DNA of 64,000 nucleotides from Rhopalosiphum padi (GCF_020882245.1 NC_083597.1:15968581-16032580); one strand, 5' to 3'; counted from the first letter of the stretch, positions 1 through 15,647 are shown. Notes: generated by a model not told the origin, from the sequence alone. Program-made: numbers and translations.

Positions 1-750
1 TTCTCTTATTTTGTTAATCTCCCGTATTGGTGACCGTTGTAGAGCTGAGCATCTTACCAAAACCAGCAGCAGCTTTGGCCGCTGCAAACCTTTTTTCTCT
101 TTTAAACACGCCGCCGCGCTGCACCGGTAACCTGCAGATTGCTCGACTCGCGTATCTCTATAATAAAGCTTATACGAAACCTAATCGTTATCGTGGCCGG
201 ACGATAAATCTTAAAAACGAAAATCCGATGAAATGTTATGCTACAATGTAGTCAGCACGGTGAACTTCAGTTCGTGTCCGATAAAATAGTCCTAAATATT
301 CCGAAGACGAGGACGAGGAAGACGACGAAGAATGACTCGAGGCGACCGTCGGTCGGTTAATTATAATCAGTATCGGATCTGTGCGCCTGTTCTACTGCGC
401 ATCACACACACACACACATAGACACACACGCGCAAACACGAGAGATTATTAAAATACGGACCCGATAAATTAAACGCGTATCGGTCGGTCGGGCCGGTCG
501 AACTCTCGCGGGGGCCGCACGTCTGCCGCCGCCGCCGTCGAGAATCGTGTTCGACTCTGGTCGATCGTATCTCTTGGGCGCGCGCGTCGTTTTATGTGTA
601 GCACATATAATATCATAACAACATTTATGTGTATACGCGACCGGTACCCTCTATGCGCGTATATTATAATATATACGACGTATGCGCACAATATAATAAC
701 GCATAAATGCGAAATAGGTGAAAGGGCACGAATTTGTAGTCTAAGCATTT

Positions 751-754
<4 letters not shown>

Positions 755-784
<30 letters not shown>

Positions 785-786
785 GC
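755..786. repeat. (CT)n microsatellite
   Basis: A T-run passes into a near-perfect CT dinucleotide tract, interrupted once near its start and ending in a CGCTC variant. Confidence 0.9.
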
Positions 787-1322
787 TCTTAACTTCCATC
801 GAAATGATAAACAATAAGCGCAAGCCGTTTAACGATGCGCGGATATGATATTTTTCAAACGATCGCAGTTAGTAGGTATGTAGATGATACGATAATGATG
901 TATATTATATATATATAATAATACGAGTGTATGACCAATCCCTCGTATATGTAGTGTGTACGTATTATAATGTATTCTATACTCGTACCTATATTATGTA
1001 CGAATGCGTTTCGAGTGTTATGATACGGAGTACCTACGTCATAATCTCGACAAGTTATACTGCATAAACACCCCGAATACAACGTCGATAATCTAATATG
1101 ATTTGAACTTATATATATACCCACCAATGTGATTATATTTCGACGAGGTGTATATAATTCGTTATATTATGCAATATACTATATCTACCTATAATAATAA
1201 AACAGTGATGCATATAAATAATATACGCTTTTGGTGATGTTATGATTTTGCAGGTATGTCTACAGTTTTTGTATCAGCCGAAATATTATGTAGAGTATAT
1301 ATTACGTTAGTTATTTTTTTAG

Positions 1323-1420
1323 TCTAGTCCTCCAGGTTGGGGGTAGTTAAACACAGGATTGAAAACCCTGCCTCGTAAACATGCTTTGATCAGGAACTTA
1401 ACAACAAGCTTTGGACTAGA
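1323..1420. repeat. Short element with inverted ends (possible MITE remnant)
   Basis: TCTAGTCC at 1323-1330 is the exact reverse complement of GGACTAGA at 1413-1420, enclosing about 82 bp of non-repetitive sequence. This is the geometry of a very short inverted-repeat element. No clear target-site duplication is visible, so chance pairing remains possible. Confidence 0.25.
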
Positions 1421-4400
1421 TTTAATGGTATTTTATACATTAATACGAAAGTCACATTTGGAAAGAAAATAACCAAATACATCACAAAATCACGATGCCA
1501 AAACGAGCGATTGCGACGTACGATACGCGCGTATTAAATACGCACATAATTATTATTAGCGGACGATTCGGAGCCAACAAATCGTAGGTACAATACGCGC
1601 ATGCATATTATATGGTATACATGTATATAATATAATGTACGGTCGATGCACGAGACCGATTTGCGGTTTTATTACCCGCGCGCCGACAATATATTATAAT
1701 ATATATACAGTAAGCCACCGCCGCCGCCTCTCTCGATCACCTATAAGCTCAGTATAAATATATATAAATATATGTATACCCACTATCCGATATCCCCGAA
1801 GGTGTTGTGTATGCCGTACAGGAGAGTACGGGCGCGTGTGTGTACGAGGAAAAAACACGGCTATAAAAAAAAAAATCAAAACACTCACGACCTTATAACT
1901 CATGCAGATAACGACGCACACAAACGGCTATATAGCGCTATTAAAAAAAAAAAAATTTAAAAAAAACTAACGCTTATACCGGCTTTCACACCTCGACAGT
2001 GGGCCACGCCCGCGCAACGGGTAACAACAAATTGCCCGGCCAGAATACAATATTATATAAAATATTCTTCGGCGGCGGCGATGGGTCCAGGCGTATAATG
2101 TTATTATTATTATATATATATATATATAAACATGTCTCAGCAGCCTCGTGTTTACCTTACAGGTATATATAATATTATTATTATTATTACGTTGCCGAGC
2201 TATACGGACCGACGATATTCGACGACCGACGTGTACGGGGGGTGCACGACTTTTGAGCGCGCGCGAGGCTCGTGTGTAACGGTGCTGCCCTGTGAGAAAT
2301 CGGTCGGTCGAAAGTAGCCGACGTCGCAATAAACAATAAATCTGCAGACCAATAGCGAAGATTTTCGATTCGTTGACGTTTGGAGAATGCATTGACGACC
2401 AAAAATAATGTTATAATACGTACGATTAACTTAAATATATGATATTATTTTTATTTTTTCCAAAAAGACTCAAGTAACACAGTGTTCATTTCAAAGCGCC
2501 ATCCTCCAACAAAACGTAGTAAAATTTATTGTAATTATGTATGCTCACTTTTTTTTAATAGTTTTAAAACGGTTAGTCGTCTGATCTCCAGTAAACTGCA
2601 ATTCATGTGTACAAAGAATTGTTTTTACTATTGTTTGTTAATATATTTTATATAAGTAGAATTTATATAATATGTAATAATATTACATATGTACGCAATA
2701 TCTGTTGCATGTTGGCATACATATCGGCGGTTTTTGAATGTATTTGACAAAAAGAAAAGGAAAATATATAGTTTATCGTATATGTATAGTGTGGGCAAAA
2801 CTATACGAAGAAAAAAAAATACTTGACTTTCCGTGTCTAATTTTCTTATTATTTTTACAACCACCGCATGTCATCGAAAACAACAATATATATCGACGTA
2901 GAAAAAATATTAAGATGTAAATAAAGTATTCATCCCACAAAAGAATTTTATATTTTAATATGGAATAATCATTGTTGCTATGCCGCACAGCCGCCGCCAC
3001 CACCACCGCGATACAAAACAGTTTGTTTATGTGTATTATAATAACAATATTAATATAAAGTATTCCGGACGACAAGAACCAATTAAGAACGGGTTGAGAA
3101 TCGTGATAGAATCACGTGGAAATCTTTGGATTTCTCTTATTAAGACAGTATGTTAAAAAAAAAAAAAATGAAACAGAATTACACGTAACACACCGTGCGT
3201 CGTATACACTATATATGTATATATAGTTTATTTTTTTTTTTTTTCTAAGGAGTAATGAATTATAATGTACCTAAGTATTCCCCGCCGAGGGGATCCGATC
3301 TCGAACGGATACGACGACGATACTACAACGCGCTGCAGTGTCCACTGTCGATAATAGGGCGCGATAGTCTCCGCAAATCCGCAAACGTTTCACGAATTTC
3401 GAACACTGCCATATAAACACGAGTATACAATACGTCATTATATCGTGTGTCTTACGCGGCCCGGGAAACGCGTTTTATATTCAAATATTCTCGTCTTGCC
3501 GCAACATATATATACACTATTCCGTGCACCATATTATATCGGCGTCGATGTTTTTTCTATTTTATTTTATTTTCTTTCACTCTCATCCGAGTGGACGTAA
3601 TTTATCCCGCACCTTTACAACACATACGCGCACGTATATTATAATATAAGTAGGCTATTGTGCGCACGCCGCCGATCGCCGGCGTAAAAACACCGGCACA
3701 AACGACACCATAAATAATTGTTCGTGTGTGCAATATCCAACCTACGGGCCGCGTGCTTTAAGCGAGTGAAAGACACACGCCGACTGCGCACCGGCCACTA
3801 CTGCCCAAAGATACGATCGCACGAGTTTCCACCAAATCGCACAGAGCCCGTCGTCTGTACCCGTACAGAATATCGTCGTGGCGGTGCAGTGCTGTTTACA
3901 CGCGTTTAGATTTCGCACGATAACGCCGACCCACTGCAGCGGTATAGGTAGGTACCTGCAGCTATTAAATGATAAACAATATAGCTATATAGGCGCGTGC
4001 AGATCTAACGAACTCTAGAATATGTACACCTAACTACTACTATAATATGGTCCATCGTCACCGGGCCTTCGGTCGATCTCGTCTCGGGTCGGATTTTCGA
4101 CTTTAGCCCATTGATACACATTCGTCGACGTCCTTGATATTGGCCGCGCGAATGACACACCACCAAAACAACATAAACGGTGTCCGATGACGCGTTTTCG
4201 TGTGCATTTATGCGCTACACCATGGACGGCTGGCCAAGCGCGTCGTCGTCGCGTTAGGGTCATACCGTCCGCCGTCATCGATCGCTTCTGGTCAGACTGA
4301 AAGCGAAATCGCGCGCCCAAAACACACACACACACAGCTGACTGTCGGTATGAATGAGTGAAGCCCACCCCTCCTCCCCTCTACTAATGCTGCGTCGTCA

Positions 4401-6223
4401 GTTCGTCGAGCAAGACGGTTTTTGCTCTTTACTCGTGCGCATCAGAGCGTTCCAGCAGAACAAGTAGACCAAACTTGGATATGGGTCAAAGAGCAGCCTA
4501 CTCGATTGGATCTCGCGCCGAATCGTAAAGCGTGCCGCCGGCACTACCGTGGATTTGCGCGTATATATGGGTATAATACGACTTGAGACGTCACCGCTAT
4601 GATATTAAGACGACTATCGGCAAAAGACGGATGTAGACCTGATTTTAAGCCTCCTATCATATTTATGTATATTGTGTAATAATAAGAAGCTTAGCGTTAA
4701 ACTCGGGCTAGCGCTAGCGCACGCGCATTTGTGTGTGTGTGTATGAGTAGACGAGCGGTAAAGGATGTCAGACCAGTTAAGACGGTGCGGTTACACAATG
4801 AAACCGTATTCAAGGCCGTTCCCATACTACAACTATTATGATTAAAAATATCACGTTGAAAAGGGAACGACTGTCCAAAAACGGCTTTCGGTAAACGTGA
4901 AATGTAGAAGAAAAATAGTGACGGTGTGTGTGTCTGTGAAAAAAAATAATAAAACCGATTTTCTAGCGTTCGCATCGCTATGTTTACGCACCTACTATCG
5001 TCACCGATGATTCAAGAAGAACTCCCACGCCTAAACACATATAACATACACTATACGTGTATAAAGTAAAATGCAAAACACGTGAAAAAAGTGAAAAACC
5101 TGCTGCCAGTATATCGCGTGATCGTTGCGTTGTGTTGCGGAAATTGACCATATCCTCTCTGCGGACACGTTTGCTCAGGTGCTCGTTGGAAATAATAACG
5201 AAATGGCGTTCGTGTGTTCGAGAAGCTCGACAAATATCGGTGAAAACGCGGGAGAAAATTCATTCAAAACAACTGCTGAAGAGTATTATTATACGTACCA
5301 CACCGTCGTTGCAATGTTTTACAAACTACCTATGTATAGGTATTGAATATCATAATAATAGAATATATTGTATTTACTGGCACGCACGGGAAGTTCGTAC
5401 ACCAACTATATATATATATATTATATTATTATGTGTGTGACTATCGCCTGGCTAAAAACGCATAAAAATATCTAGTTCCCTCCACCCCTTCACCGGCCAA
5501 GGACCGCGGCGACGATACATGTCTTGTTCGTGAGTGCACGTCCCCGTCGTCGGCCGGTGTCGGTGGCGGCGGTAGCGGCGGTGGCTGTTGTGAACCTGCC
5601 AGTCAGCATGATCAATGTGGGGCATATCTAATGAACCATGCGGCACGAATTCATCTACAATGCTTTTATAGTGCAGCCGCCGCCGCCACCGTCGTTCATT
5701 GAGTTTTATACCGACGTTTAATGTGTCCGAGAGCCGACAACGCGTGTATATCCACCCAGTGTTTCGTTTATAATGTTTATATACATTATGTTAAAAAAAA
5801 AAAAAAAAATAGCGGACGAATTACTGTCTATGTGCAGTAACTTTCAATATCAAAAAAATTGGTTTTACAATTTTCTTTAATTGAAAATCGTCTATCACTA
5901 TATAACAGATCCGTCGACAATTTATTGTACTTGTATGGTTTTAATATTTATAACCCTTTATAGAAATCGTTTTTTGATTTTTCGAAGGATAACATATGAC
6001 TCCCTGCAATGTTTGTTGTTCCCCAAGAACTGTGACAAATTTTTGAAAACGTTAATAGTATGTTAGTAATTTTAATAAGTTTTCCCACAAGATAGATGAA
6101 CCATGAACGATGGTAGACATTGTGGAGCCAGGAGATCATATTGATCAGCTGACCGAACATTGTAGTGATTAGCAACGGTCGGCGGTCACGCATGGTTCCC
6201 TGTTCGATCCATTCATACATTTT

Positions 6224-6250
6224 TTTCTTCTTCTTCTTCTTCTTCTTCTT
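6224..6250. repeat. (TTC)n microsatellite
   Basis: An uninterrupted run of TTC trinucleotides follows a short T-run. Confidence 0.9.
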
Positions 6251-8245
6251 ACCAGAAGCTGCTCCCGGTATTTGCTATGTATGATGTGTACAAACATCCC
6301 ATTCATGGGTGTCTTATGCTACCGTCGTCGTCGCGTAGTGTGAAATAGCTTCGGGCAAGGTCTCAGCCGCGGACCATTAACTGCTACACTGACTCCTAAA
6401 CAGAATAATACCGGTTCGGTAACTGAATCGTCGTCGTAATAATATGTCTGCGGTTTTGTTTTTATTTTTCCCTCCCATTTCAAAACCCGACTGACTGTGA
6501 CAGTATTAAACTCAAAACACTGATATACGTCAATTAAAAAAAAATAAAACGTAATAATAATATAACGTGTACGTAGGTACACGCGTACTTGTTGAAGGGA
6601 TATTCAACCCTACCTTAATTGAATATTGGTTGGTTATTTACGATATTGATCGTTGTTAGAGACAAAACATAGAACATTATTATTTATTTCTCCAAAGAAT
6701 ATTGTAAAAATAAAATATAATAAAAATGGCAGCGAACAAAAACCGAAGAAACTATCTGTATTATTTGTGGTGACTGAGTATAGTGGCAGATTATAAAACC
6801 GATGACCGACAGCAGTTCATTGTGGAAGGACTCTACTGGTAACCTTGGATCGACCGGACGCTGTAATGAGCGAGAAGTCGGTGTTAAAAACATAACCAAG
6901 TTTCGAAAAATACCACAAAATTTTTAGTCTGACATCATAAAAAAATGAATACATTTGTATGTATAAATATAGTGAACAGTTGCATCATAACCTTGATACT
7001 ATGTGTGTGGTGAAAACAATAGGTTTCCACGTTCTGTAGCAATGGGAGCGATTCCCATCCGACCCTCTTCGACTTGCATTAAGTACATCGTTGTCCTTGA
7101 CATCAGTCGACTCGAGGTTAAGAATTCTGCGAATTGATACGCGTCCCATGTGAACACACTATATTTTTGATGTCGCATCTATGATGAAAACGACCAACCG
7201 TAACTGTGAAGAAATGTAACAGAACTAAATAGTTTTTGAAACTCAATAATCAATATAGTGGTAATGTGAATAATATTTACATTAAAAATATTTCTATAAC
7301 AAACTTCCCAACTAAATTCACTATCGTTTAAGTCTGTCGCTTTTCTATCGATATGAAAAACAATGATTTTACGCCTTGTATGTGGTCTCGAAAGCGAAAT
7401 TCGTTTGACCGTGGGACCATGTCAAATGTGCGCCACACATAAAAAGCGAATAAATCGTCTGCACGCAAAATCGGAAAATAGGAGAGGGGATTCAAATTAT
7501 ATTAAATGTCTGTGGATTCTAAGCCCGGAAATGACGTCACTAATTAGGGTGGGGTTTCCGATATGCATGCAATCATCTTGTATCCCATTGTTACCTGTTA
7601 AAAATGTAACCAGAGTGAATACCTCCTCCCTCCTATCCACCCCACACCCGTTTCCACTACGGCCCTATTCCACATCCACTGGAGATGACTCTCTACACGC
7701 CCTACACTGTGACGAACCGATTACAGTACGCGGCTTCCTACAAAAAAAGATTCGCCGACGAGATGGACTAGTCGATTAGATAGCATGGTGAATATACCGC
7801 AGACACACAAAAGAACGATATTTTATTACACATTATTATTATACCAACGATTTATTGAATGTGTATAATGTATATTGTAATAGTAGAATAACACATATTA
7901 TTATCATTATCGATATGGATAAAGCTAACTCGAGTTTCGATAGTATATGATCGTATTATTATTAAATGAATATTATAGTAGGTAATCATATTATAGTACC
8001 TAACACAATTTAAAAAAAATAATTTAAATTTGCTTTAAACTAAAATGAATTAAATTTTTTTAGTATTTAATAATTGTAAAAATGTTTCATTTTAGTTGTA
8101 CGTCTCTTGCACTTATTAATTATTATTGCAGTTGAAAAACCTTTCAAATAATTAACGCCAATAAATAATAAATACCGCATACTATATTTATAATAATAAT
8201 ACAGTCAATAAATGACATACGTATACATAACGTAAAAAATAAAAA

Positions 8246-8292
8246 CACACACACACACACACATATAAATATATATATATATATATATATAA
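8246..8292. repeat. Compound (CA)n / (TA)n microsatellite
   Basis: A CA dinucleotide run is followed within about 10 bp by a TA run. It lies in non-coding DNA. Confidence 0.9.
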
Positions 8293-10939
8293 TAAACATT
8301 CATACATATATACATACATACATACTATGATACTTGTGCAGTACTGGGCGCGGAATGAAAAGTAAAGTCAACGAATAATATAGTCGAAAACCATTAGGAC
8401 AGCGTACGAGTTGATTGATGATCGGTTCATCGGAGGAATGTTCATTGACTGGATGGGATGAAACGGAAGTGGCCGTGATTAGCGCGTACGCAGCGTTCTG
8501 ACCGCAGTCGCACATCGCGGCGGCAATTGCTCCTCCACGGCAGCAGTAGTCTGGACAAAAAAATAAACCTTTTTTTGTATCACACACACTCACACAAAGG
8601 AAATATACCTATACTAAGTATAAAAGTAACAATGAAATAATGTTTGTTTTGTTTTACATTATTCAATATATATACGCCTGTAATACACAAGACAGGAAAC
8701 GGGTACCGGGTACCTATATCAACTATACAGGAAAAAAAAGGAAACGACACCCAACCACGGAGGTGTTCTTGGAATGTGAAGGTAGTACTTATAAAATAGA
8801 ACGTTTTCGGTCACACTTTTCAATAACTTTTTTATAATGAAACTCTTCAAAATAACCGCCATATAATAATATAACATTGGAAAAATAAAATCCCAGTTTT
8901 CTCACAACAACAATATTATTATTGTAATATTCTTTATAGGATAGCCATACATTTCGAATGTATCTACGTATACTTTACACGATAAACATAAATTAAATAC
9001 GAAAAGATGATTTTTGGATAAATCAATGTATATTTTTTAAATTCTTATTCGATAATATTATTTTTACAAATCAATTCAACGTATTCAATTTAACGTTTTA
9101 GTTTGATTTTGGGTTAAAAAAAAATTGTAGACTGTATAGTCTAATCACACCGAATAGAGTTAAAATCATAATTTGGCCGGAATCCGTGATGACAATTACC
9201 TATTATTATTATTATTATTATTTTCATCGCAGATATTATATATCTCTAAATCTCTTTTAATTCCCACGATTTCGATGTAGATGTTTCCGATGAAGACGTT
9301 CCTTTCCGTACACCACGACTATGAATCCTATACATCGGGTCCCTGCGCTTAGACATATGTATATAGACATTACGCGCATGTGCGGCGTATGAAATGTCGA
9401 TTTGTCTACGCGATTCGCGTGCTCCGGGGCAGAATAGAAGAGAAAACCGTGTCGTCACTACCGCCAACAGTCGTGACCGCCGTGTTTTTGGAGGCCCATT
9501 ACAAAACGATCAGCCGGCGCAATAAAGACCTCACACGAAATAATGAAAAATAAAACGGGGTCCTCCCCGTCCAGTCACCTCCTCCACCGCCGGTTCTTCT
9601 GCTGCTGTGTTCTCATCTTTTACGGATTACCCGAAAATTGCCCCGCAATCAATTATCATTACCCGTTTTCGCGGCGGCGACATGACTGAGAGTGAACGGA
9701 CGTGTTATAATAAAGTCGGTAGCTATATAATATTATATTATAATAGGACGCGCGCATTATTATTCCGTAATTTTCTTCTCTTTTTTTATACATTATTATT
9801 CCTTATACCGACTTTATAGGCAAACGAAAATCATAAAACATAAAAGCCGAATCAATAGCGTGTGGTACGATTGTTTCCCCGTGTCTACGTATACAAGTGA
9901 GGACATTTACAGTTCTGAATGAGTATTATAATATTATACAATTATGTACATGAAACTGATTTATCTCTTAATGAAAAATTGTTTGTAGGTATATATTGAT
10001 TTTAAAATGTATATATATTATTCTGTAAACACTATTTTATTTTTATTTTATAAGGAACTCTCAAAAAATTCTATAATCCTTAAATAAATCGATTTTACTT
10101 AATACTTATATCTACTTTAAGGAATTATATTTTTAGTTTATTCGACATTTTGGATTAGTGTAAGGATAACTTACCGGCAACCGTAAATCATAGTATATTT
10201 TTCTTAAGAAAAGCAAGAACGGCCTTAGTGATGATTTATTATTATTTATTGCTTTTGTGGTAATATTATTAAAACACACATCTATCTTGAGTTAAGAAAT
10301 TAATTTTTAGTATCTGACGTGTCTGTAATTATACCTATATCATTGTAAACATATTATTATAATATTTTCTTTGTCAAAATAACAAATTTATATTATTACA
10401 TATTTTGTAAGGATGTTGAGTGATTCCGATCAGAATATATTTTTTATAAACGTGAATAATAATAATAATATTTAATTTTGAATCTTCAATTTGTCGGTTT
10501 TCCTAAACTATTTATTTTTTATCGACATTTTTCTGTTTCACGCAACCATTTGAGTGTCATTTCCGTAAGAAATTATTGCTTTTAGTGAATTACCAGGATC
10601 CATGTGCTACTGGTGACCCTTCGTTTTTCCAAATCAACGATATTAATCAATTTCCAACGAAAACGAGTCACGTAGTACAGTGGAATGTAGGTACATACAT
10701 CTACGCGACAGTAGTGGAATAATAATAATAATAATAATAAAAAAAAATTCACCTAATGGAAAGAGAAAAAATATCGAAAACCGATCGATGTTTTTGTTAT
10801 TATATTATATTGTTTTGGTACTGAAGTCGTCGTTTTTTCAAAACACCACGGGTAACGTTCCGTGACACCTGTACAATCTGCCAGTGTGGGAGTTCCAAAT
10901 TATCTAAAATTTATCACAATTATTGATTGTTTCTAGTTC

Positions 10940-10981
10940 GACCAATTGGTCACACTCGGGCGGTATATAAAGAGTTAAGTA
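10940..10981 (+). promoter_or_regulatory. Palindromic CCAAT motif next to a TATA-like box
   Basis: GACCAATTGGTC (10940-10951) is a perfect 12-bp palindrome containing CCAAT on both strands. It is followed 22 bp later by TATATAAA (10974-10981). This resembles a core-promoter layout, but no transcript or open frame downstream supports use. Confidence 0.2.
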
Positions 10982-13900
10982 TAATGGTGATTGATATTAT
11001 TATTATTATCATTAATAATATACAAAACATCTAGTGGCTAATATTCAAAGGTATTACTACGTCGTGGTGGGAATAAAGATTTTTTTTTTATATATATAAT
11101 TTTTGGAACTCCGAAGAGACCATAATGCATGATACGCGGAGTTTTTTTTCTCAATCACCAATCCAAGAGCGATTCAGAATTTATTTATTAAAATAAAAAG
11201 TAAGATTATAGAAACGAGAAAAATGCATCTTTCGCCTTTTCCCACAAATCGATTTGTAACCATCTCAAAGCTTTTCCACTTTGGCAAATTACACCGGGGG
11301 AGTGAAGGAAAAAAATATAAGAGAAAAAGCAACGGAGAAAAATAAAAGAAAAAGGTGCGTGCGTTATGTCTTTAGGCCATAACAAAAGCCGAGGAAAAAT
11401 AACCGAGAGAAAACGAACTTTCCGTAATGGCGCAATAAATATCTAAAAGTAGTGTATGAGAAGGGGTGCGTATAAATACATTTGAACACAGAGGCGGGGC
11501 GATGTGGTATAGGGTGCTAGTAGAATATCGTCGATTTTATTTTTTTTTTGTTTTATTTTCAAAACCCTAGAAATATAAAATTTTAAAAACTTTTTCAACT
11601 GGTAAGATACTTTATTAAAACATATTATAGTAAAGAAAAACAATTTATTTAATCGGCTTATACAACCACTGTTTTTTGGTCGTGCTATAGCATCACCGGT
11701 TACGCCTATACAAACGCTGTTTGCTTGCAACACTGACAGGGATGACATATTTTTGTATCCAGAAACCGGTCAGGCGCCAACATATAATATTAATTATCTT
11801 ATTAGTTTCACTACAGCCAACATATTATTAATTATTATACATCTACTGTTTTTAAATTTATAATTTTTATTTACACTAGCAAGCAACAAAATAATAATCA
11901 AGAATAATTTTAAAATATTAAATCAAAATAAAATTTGGTTTACGTTTTCTATAAATAAACAATTTAATTTATTTACATCAAAAATGAACTAAAATAAAAT
12001 ATTTGAAGAACGAATCTTAACGAAAAACATTAAAGAATGTTAAAAATAGATCTACGAGTATACTATTTTATAAAAAAAACTATTTTAAAAATGTTAATTT
12101 GAGAAAAAAATCTGTATTTTATGAATTTAATACTACATATTATGAGCTATACATAATTTGCACAATAAGCATATTTATTTATTATTTTTAAAATATGTTT
12201 ACATGATAATATGATAAAATGAGTTATCGTCGGGGACACTTTCATCTATGAAATTGTATGACGAACTTATTATTATAAATTAATTTCATCTTTATAGGAT
12301 GTGGTGTTTTTTGATATCAAATCTCAAAGTATCTATAAAGTATAAATTATGGCCAGGGCAAGGATTTATATGCACCAAGTTAGTTGAGATAACAAATAAC
12401 AATATTATTGTTGAAATTTAAATATACATATTATACAATATTGTAAAAATAATAAATTGTTTCATTGTTAAAATACTCTAAAATTATGCTTTGACCATCG
12501 ACAACAATTAATAAATGTCATATTGAATGAATTTATCATTGGTGTACCTATATGTAATACTATAATATATTATCCCTGATATATTTATTACAAAACATAG
12601 TAATTATTATTAATATTAAATATTTATGATAAATTTATTATCATTGAAAATGTTTTTATATCTTATTTGAAAAAAATACAATATATATATATACTTGTAG
12701 TATATATAATATTTTATTATAATTTGACGTATTATATTAAACTTATTTAAGCAAGACTGTAATATTTTTTTGGCAAAAAATAATTTTCAATGATTTAATG
12801 TCTTTAATTATGTTTTAGTGAATAGACTATATTTTACGAAAATATGATATTTGTTTGTCAATAAAAAATACTGTTAAATTTATATTTTATATTATAGCAC
12901 TAAAAAATCAATAAAATAGAATTAAAAATAATATTGAATGACAGTTTTAATAATTATCAATACATATTATATTAATAATTAATATAGTATAGTAACTTGT
13001 CTATATTGTTCCGATTTAAAAATAAAATATGCGTAACTTGTGTTTTAGAATTATTATGTTGGAATAAAATCTCGGACGAAAATAAAAATGGTTTCTGTAG
13101 ACATTAAATAAATCAGATTAATCTCGGCTTGCATAATAATATTATTTCGTTGGTTCAATTTGGATAAAATATTTATTTCGTTAGTATTTTTTTGTTTTTG
13201 TATTTTCGGGCACGTCATATTATTTTGAAAATGATAAATTCAGCAGCACTCCGTTCTCATCTCTCGCTATAGCTCATGGCCCGCAATGTGCACGCAACTG
13301 TGAAATATGACCGTGTACCACTACCCGGCAACCCCGTATATATTTTCGATCCGGTTTTCTACTATTATACAACAGAGGTATTATATTTTCTGTTTTTTTT
13401 TTTTTTTTTAATTTCGCGGACCGTCGACTACCCCTTACCCGGGGAGCCGTGATTGATTGCGCGCCGGTCTCGCGAATTATATTCAAATTTGACCTAGCAC
13501 TACGACGACAGTTTCATTAGAAAACCCCGACGGAGTTAAATCCAACTTACGATACTCTTATAATAATAATAATAATAATAGTAGTAATAATCAAAGACCA
13601 AAGCGTTATGACAGTGATGAATCGCGATAAACGTAATCACCAATCATAAAATAAAGATGCCCTAAAAGAAAACAATAAGAAACTTATTCGTTCGTCCATG
13701 AATTAAAAATTTTTATCAAAGTAAAAAATTCCATTAAAACAAATAGAAGAATTCGATTTCTTTCGAACTGTCTTTTGTTTCTCTCAAATAATCATAAAAT
13801 TACTTATGAAGAATATAAAAAATACAAAAATAAAAAGAACTGCTAAATTTTCTGGCACGGGCATTATACGTTATTCGTGGTTAGACCACGTTTTCGTCGA

Positions 13901-14682
13901 ATATTTCAAAGGCCAACGCCTGTGTGTGTGCGTGTGTTGGTGTGCGTGTGTGCGTGCGAGTGTGTTTTAAAGAGAAAAAAGAGAGTAGCGGAGGTCGTAC
14001 ACTGCTCGTACCGGTGAAGTTTCAAAGTGTTGCGACCATAATCTGCAAACAGCATTGCGGGCTTGTGCGATCCTTGATCCTCGGACCGTGAACGGCCCTC
14101 CGCGGTATTATTTATTTCTGCGGTTGTTTTCCGAGGGATAATCCAATCTTGAGAAACCGGGTGTATAATAAACAATGCGGGGAGCTTTTTAAGTGCTTTC
14201 CGCCCACAACAGCCTTTATCTTTCCGTCTACCCCATACCCCCCTCACCAGCATCTCTACAAATCCGCGTATACGCATCCCCGCCTGATGTTCACCGTTTC
14301 TTTCTCCATCTCTTTGACGACGGTATTATAAAACGGTAATGGCAAAAATACAAGCTCGATCCTCCTCCCGCACCACCACGACCACGACCACCAACGTCTC
14401 ATCAGTTAACCAAACTCACACCCGCTACTTCGGGTACATACATTTGATGTATATCAACAGTTTATTTATATACACATATATTTATGATGTGTGTGTGTAA
14501 AAAACTTAACAAACCACCACTCCTCTCCGTCGTAAACCACTTTTGATCATATAAACCTTCCCGCCGTCTCTTCGGTCAAAGCAGAAAAAGCGTTTTCACA
14601 ATTTTCACAAACCCTGGAATTAATTTCTCCTTAACGACGAAATTTCTGCGGCTCCCTACCCCATGTTTCTTTAATGGAATCC

Positions 14683-14690
14683 TATAAAAG
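14683..14690 (+). promoter_or_regulatory. TATA-box-like motif
   Basis: A consensus-quality TATAAAAG lies inside a non-repetitive, moderately GC-rich stretch (about 14520-14760). No gene follows directly, so it is only a candidate core promoter for a non-coding exon. Confidence 0.2.
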
Positions 14691-15647
14691 GCTTGTTTTG
14701 CACTTTTGTACCCGACCGAATGAATATCATTATAAAACATATTAAACGAGATGCGAAATTATTTATTATCAAAAGTTAGGTTCTGAAACATTCATAATAT
14801 CTCGTTGTCGTCGAGCTCATAAATCTCTCAACAATTATATTAAGTATATATATTTTGTGTACATGTTATATATTATTATGAACGATTAATGCAAGTACTC
14901 GGATAATAAAAAAAAATAAATCAACGTAATGCGATGTTCGTCATTTAATTATAGTGGCTTAAATCGATTATTGTTTACAAACGTTTAGATATTAGAAGAT
15001 GTTAGGTATATATTATTTATACAGAAAATATTTACGATAAAACGTCGTTATCTAGCGTATGTTGACAAAATAATAGTTTAAAAATGATTTTTTTTTTTTT
15101 TAAAGCTTTGCTCTCGTTACTACGACTACGACGTTGACAAAATGAGAATTAAGCTTATATAATATGCGAATAAGATTTATTAAATATGTATCTTTTCCGT
15201 GTATATAAGTAAGTATGAGTATATACGATAGTGAGCAGTATCTTAAGGCTTCGCCGTTCGTTTCTTCGGGAATACGAATAAAATATTATATGCACTGTGG
15301 TGGTGATATATCGAAGGGAAGTCGATGAGATATTCCAGCAAACTTTGGAATCGTGAGAATTTCCCACCAGGTTCTATATTATTATAGCGTCTTCGTCGTA
15401 TACAATTGGAGAGTAGTGAGTACGAATGTAACGAGCTGAGGAAATACGAACAGAAAACCGGACCATTGTGGTCGGCGACCGGCGTAATCGATACTTTACT
15501 GGCCATATTCAATTGCACTTGTGTGACAAGAGCACTGTGAGATATTCGTGATTCCCGGACACACCCGAAGGCACAAGCCACTCTGAAATCGAAACTGCGA
15601 TGCAACCTTCGTCGTCACTAGGTGTCGTCGACGGCGAACAGTACACG

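Noticed and set aside
15243..15605. 120-codon minus-strand frame
   Set aside because: Begins with a non-ATG codon, has no recognisable domain and no supporting splice sites or neighbours.
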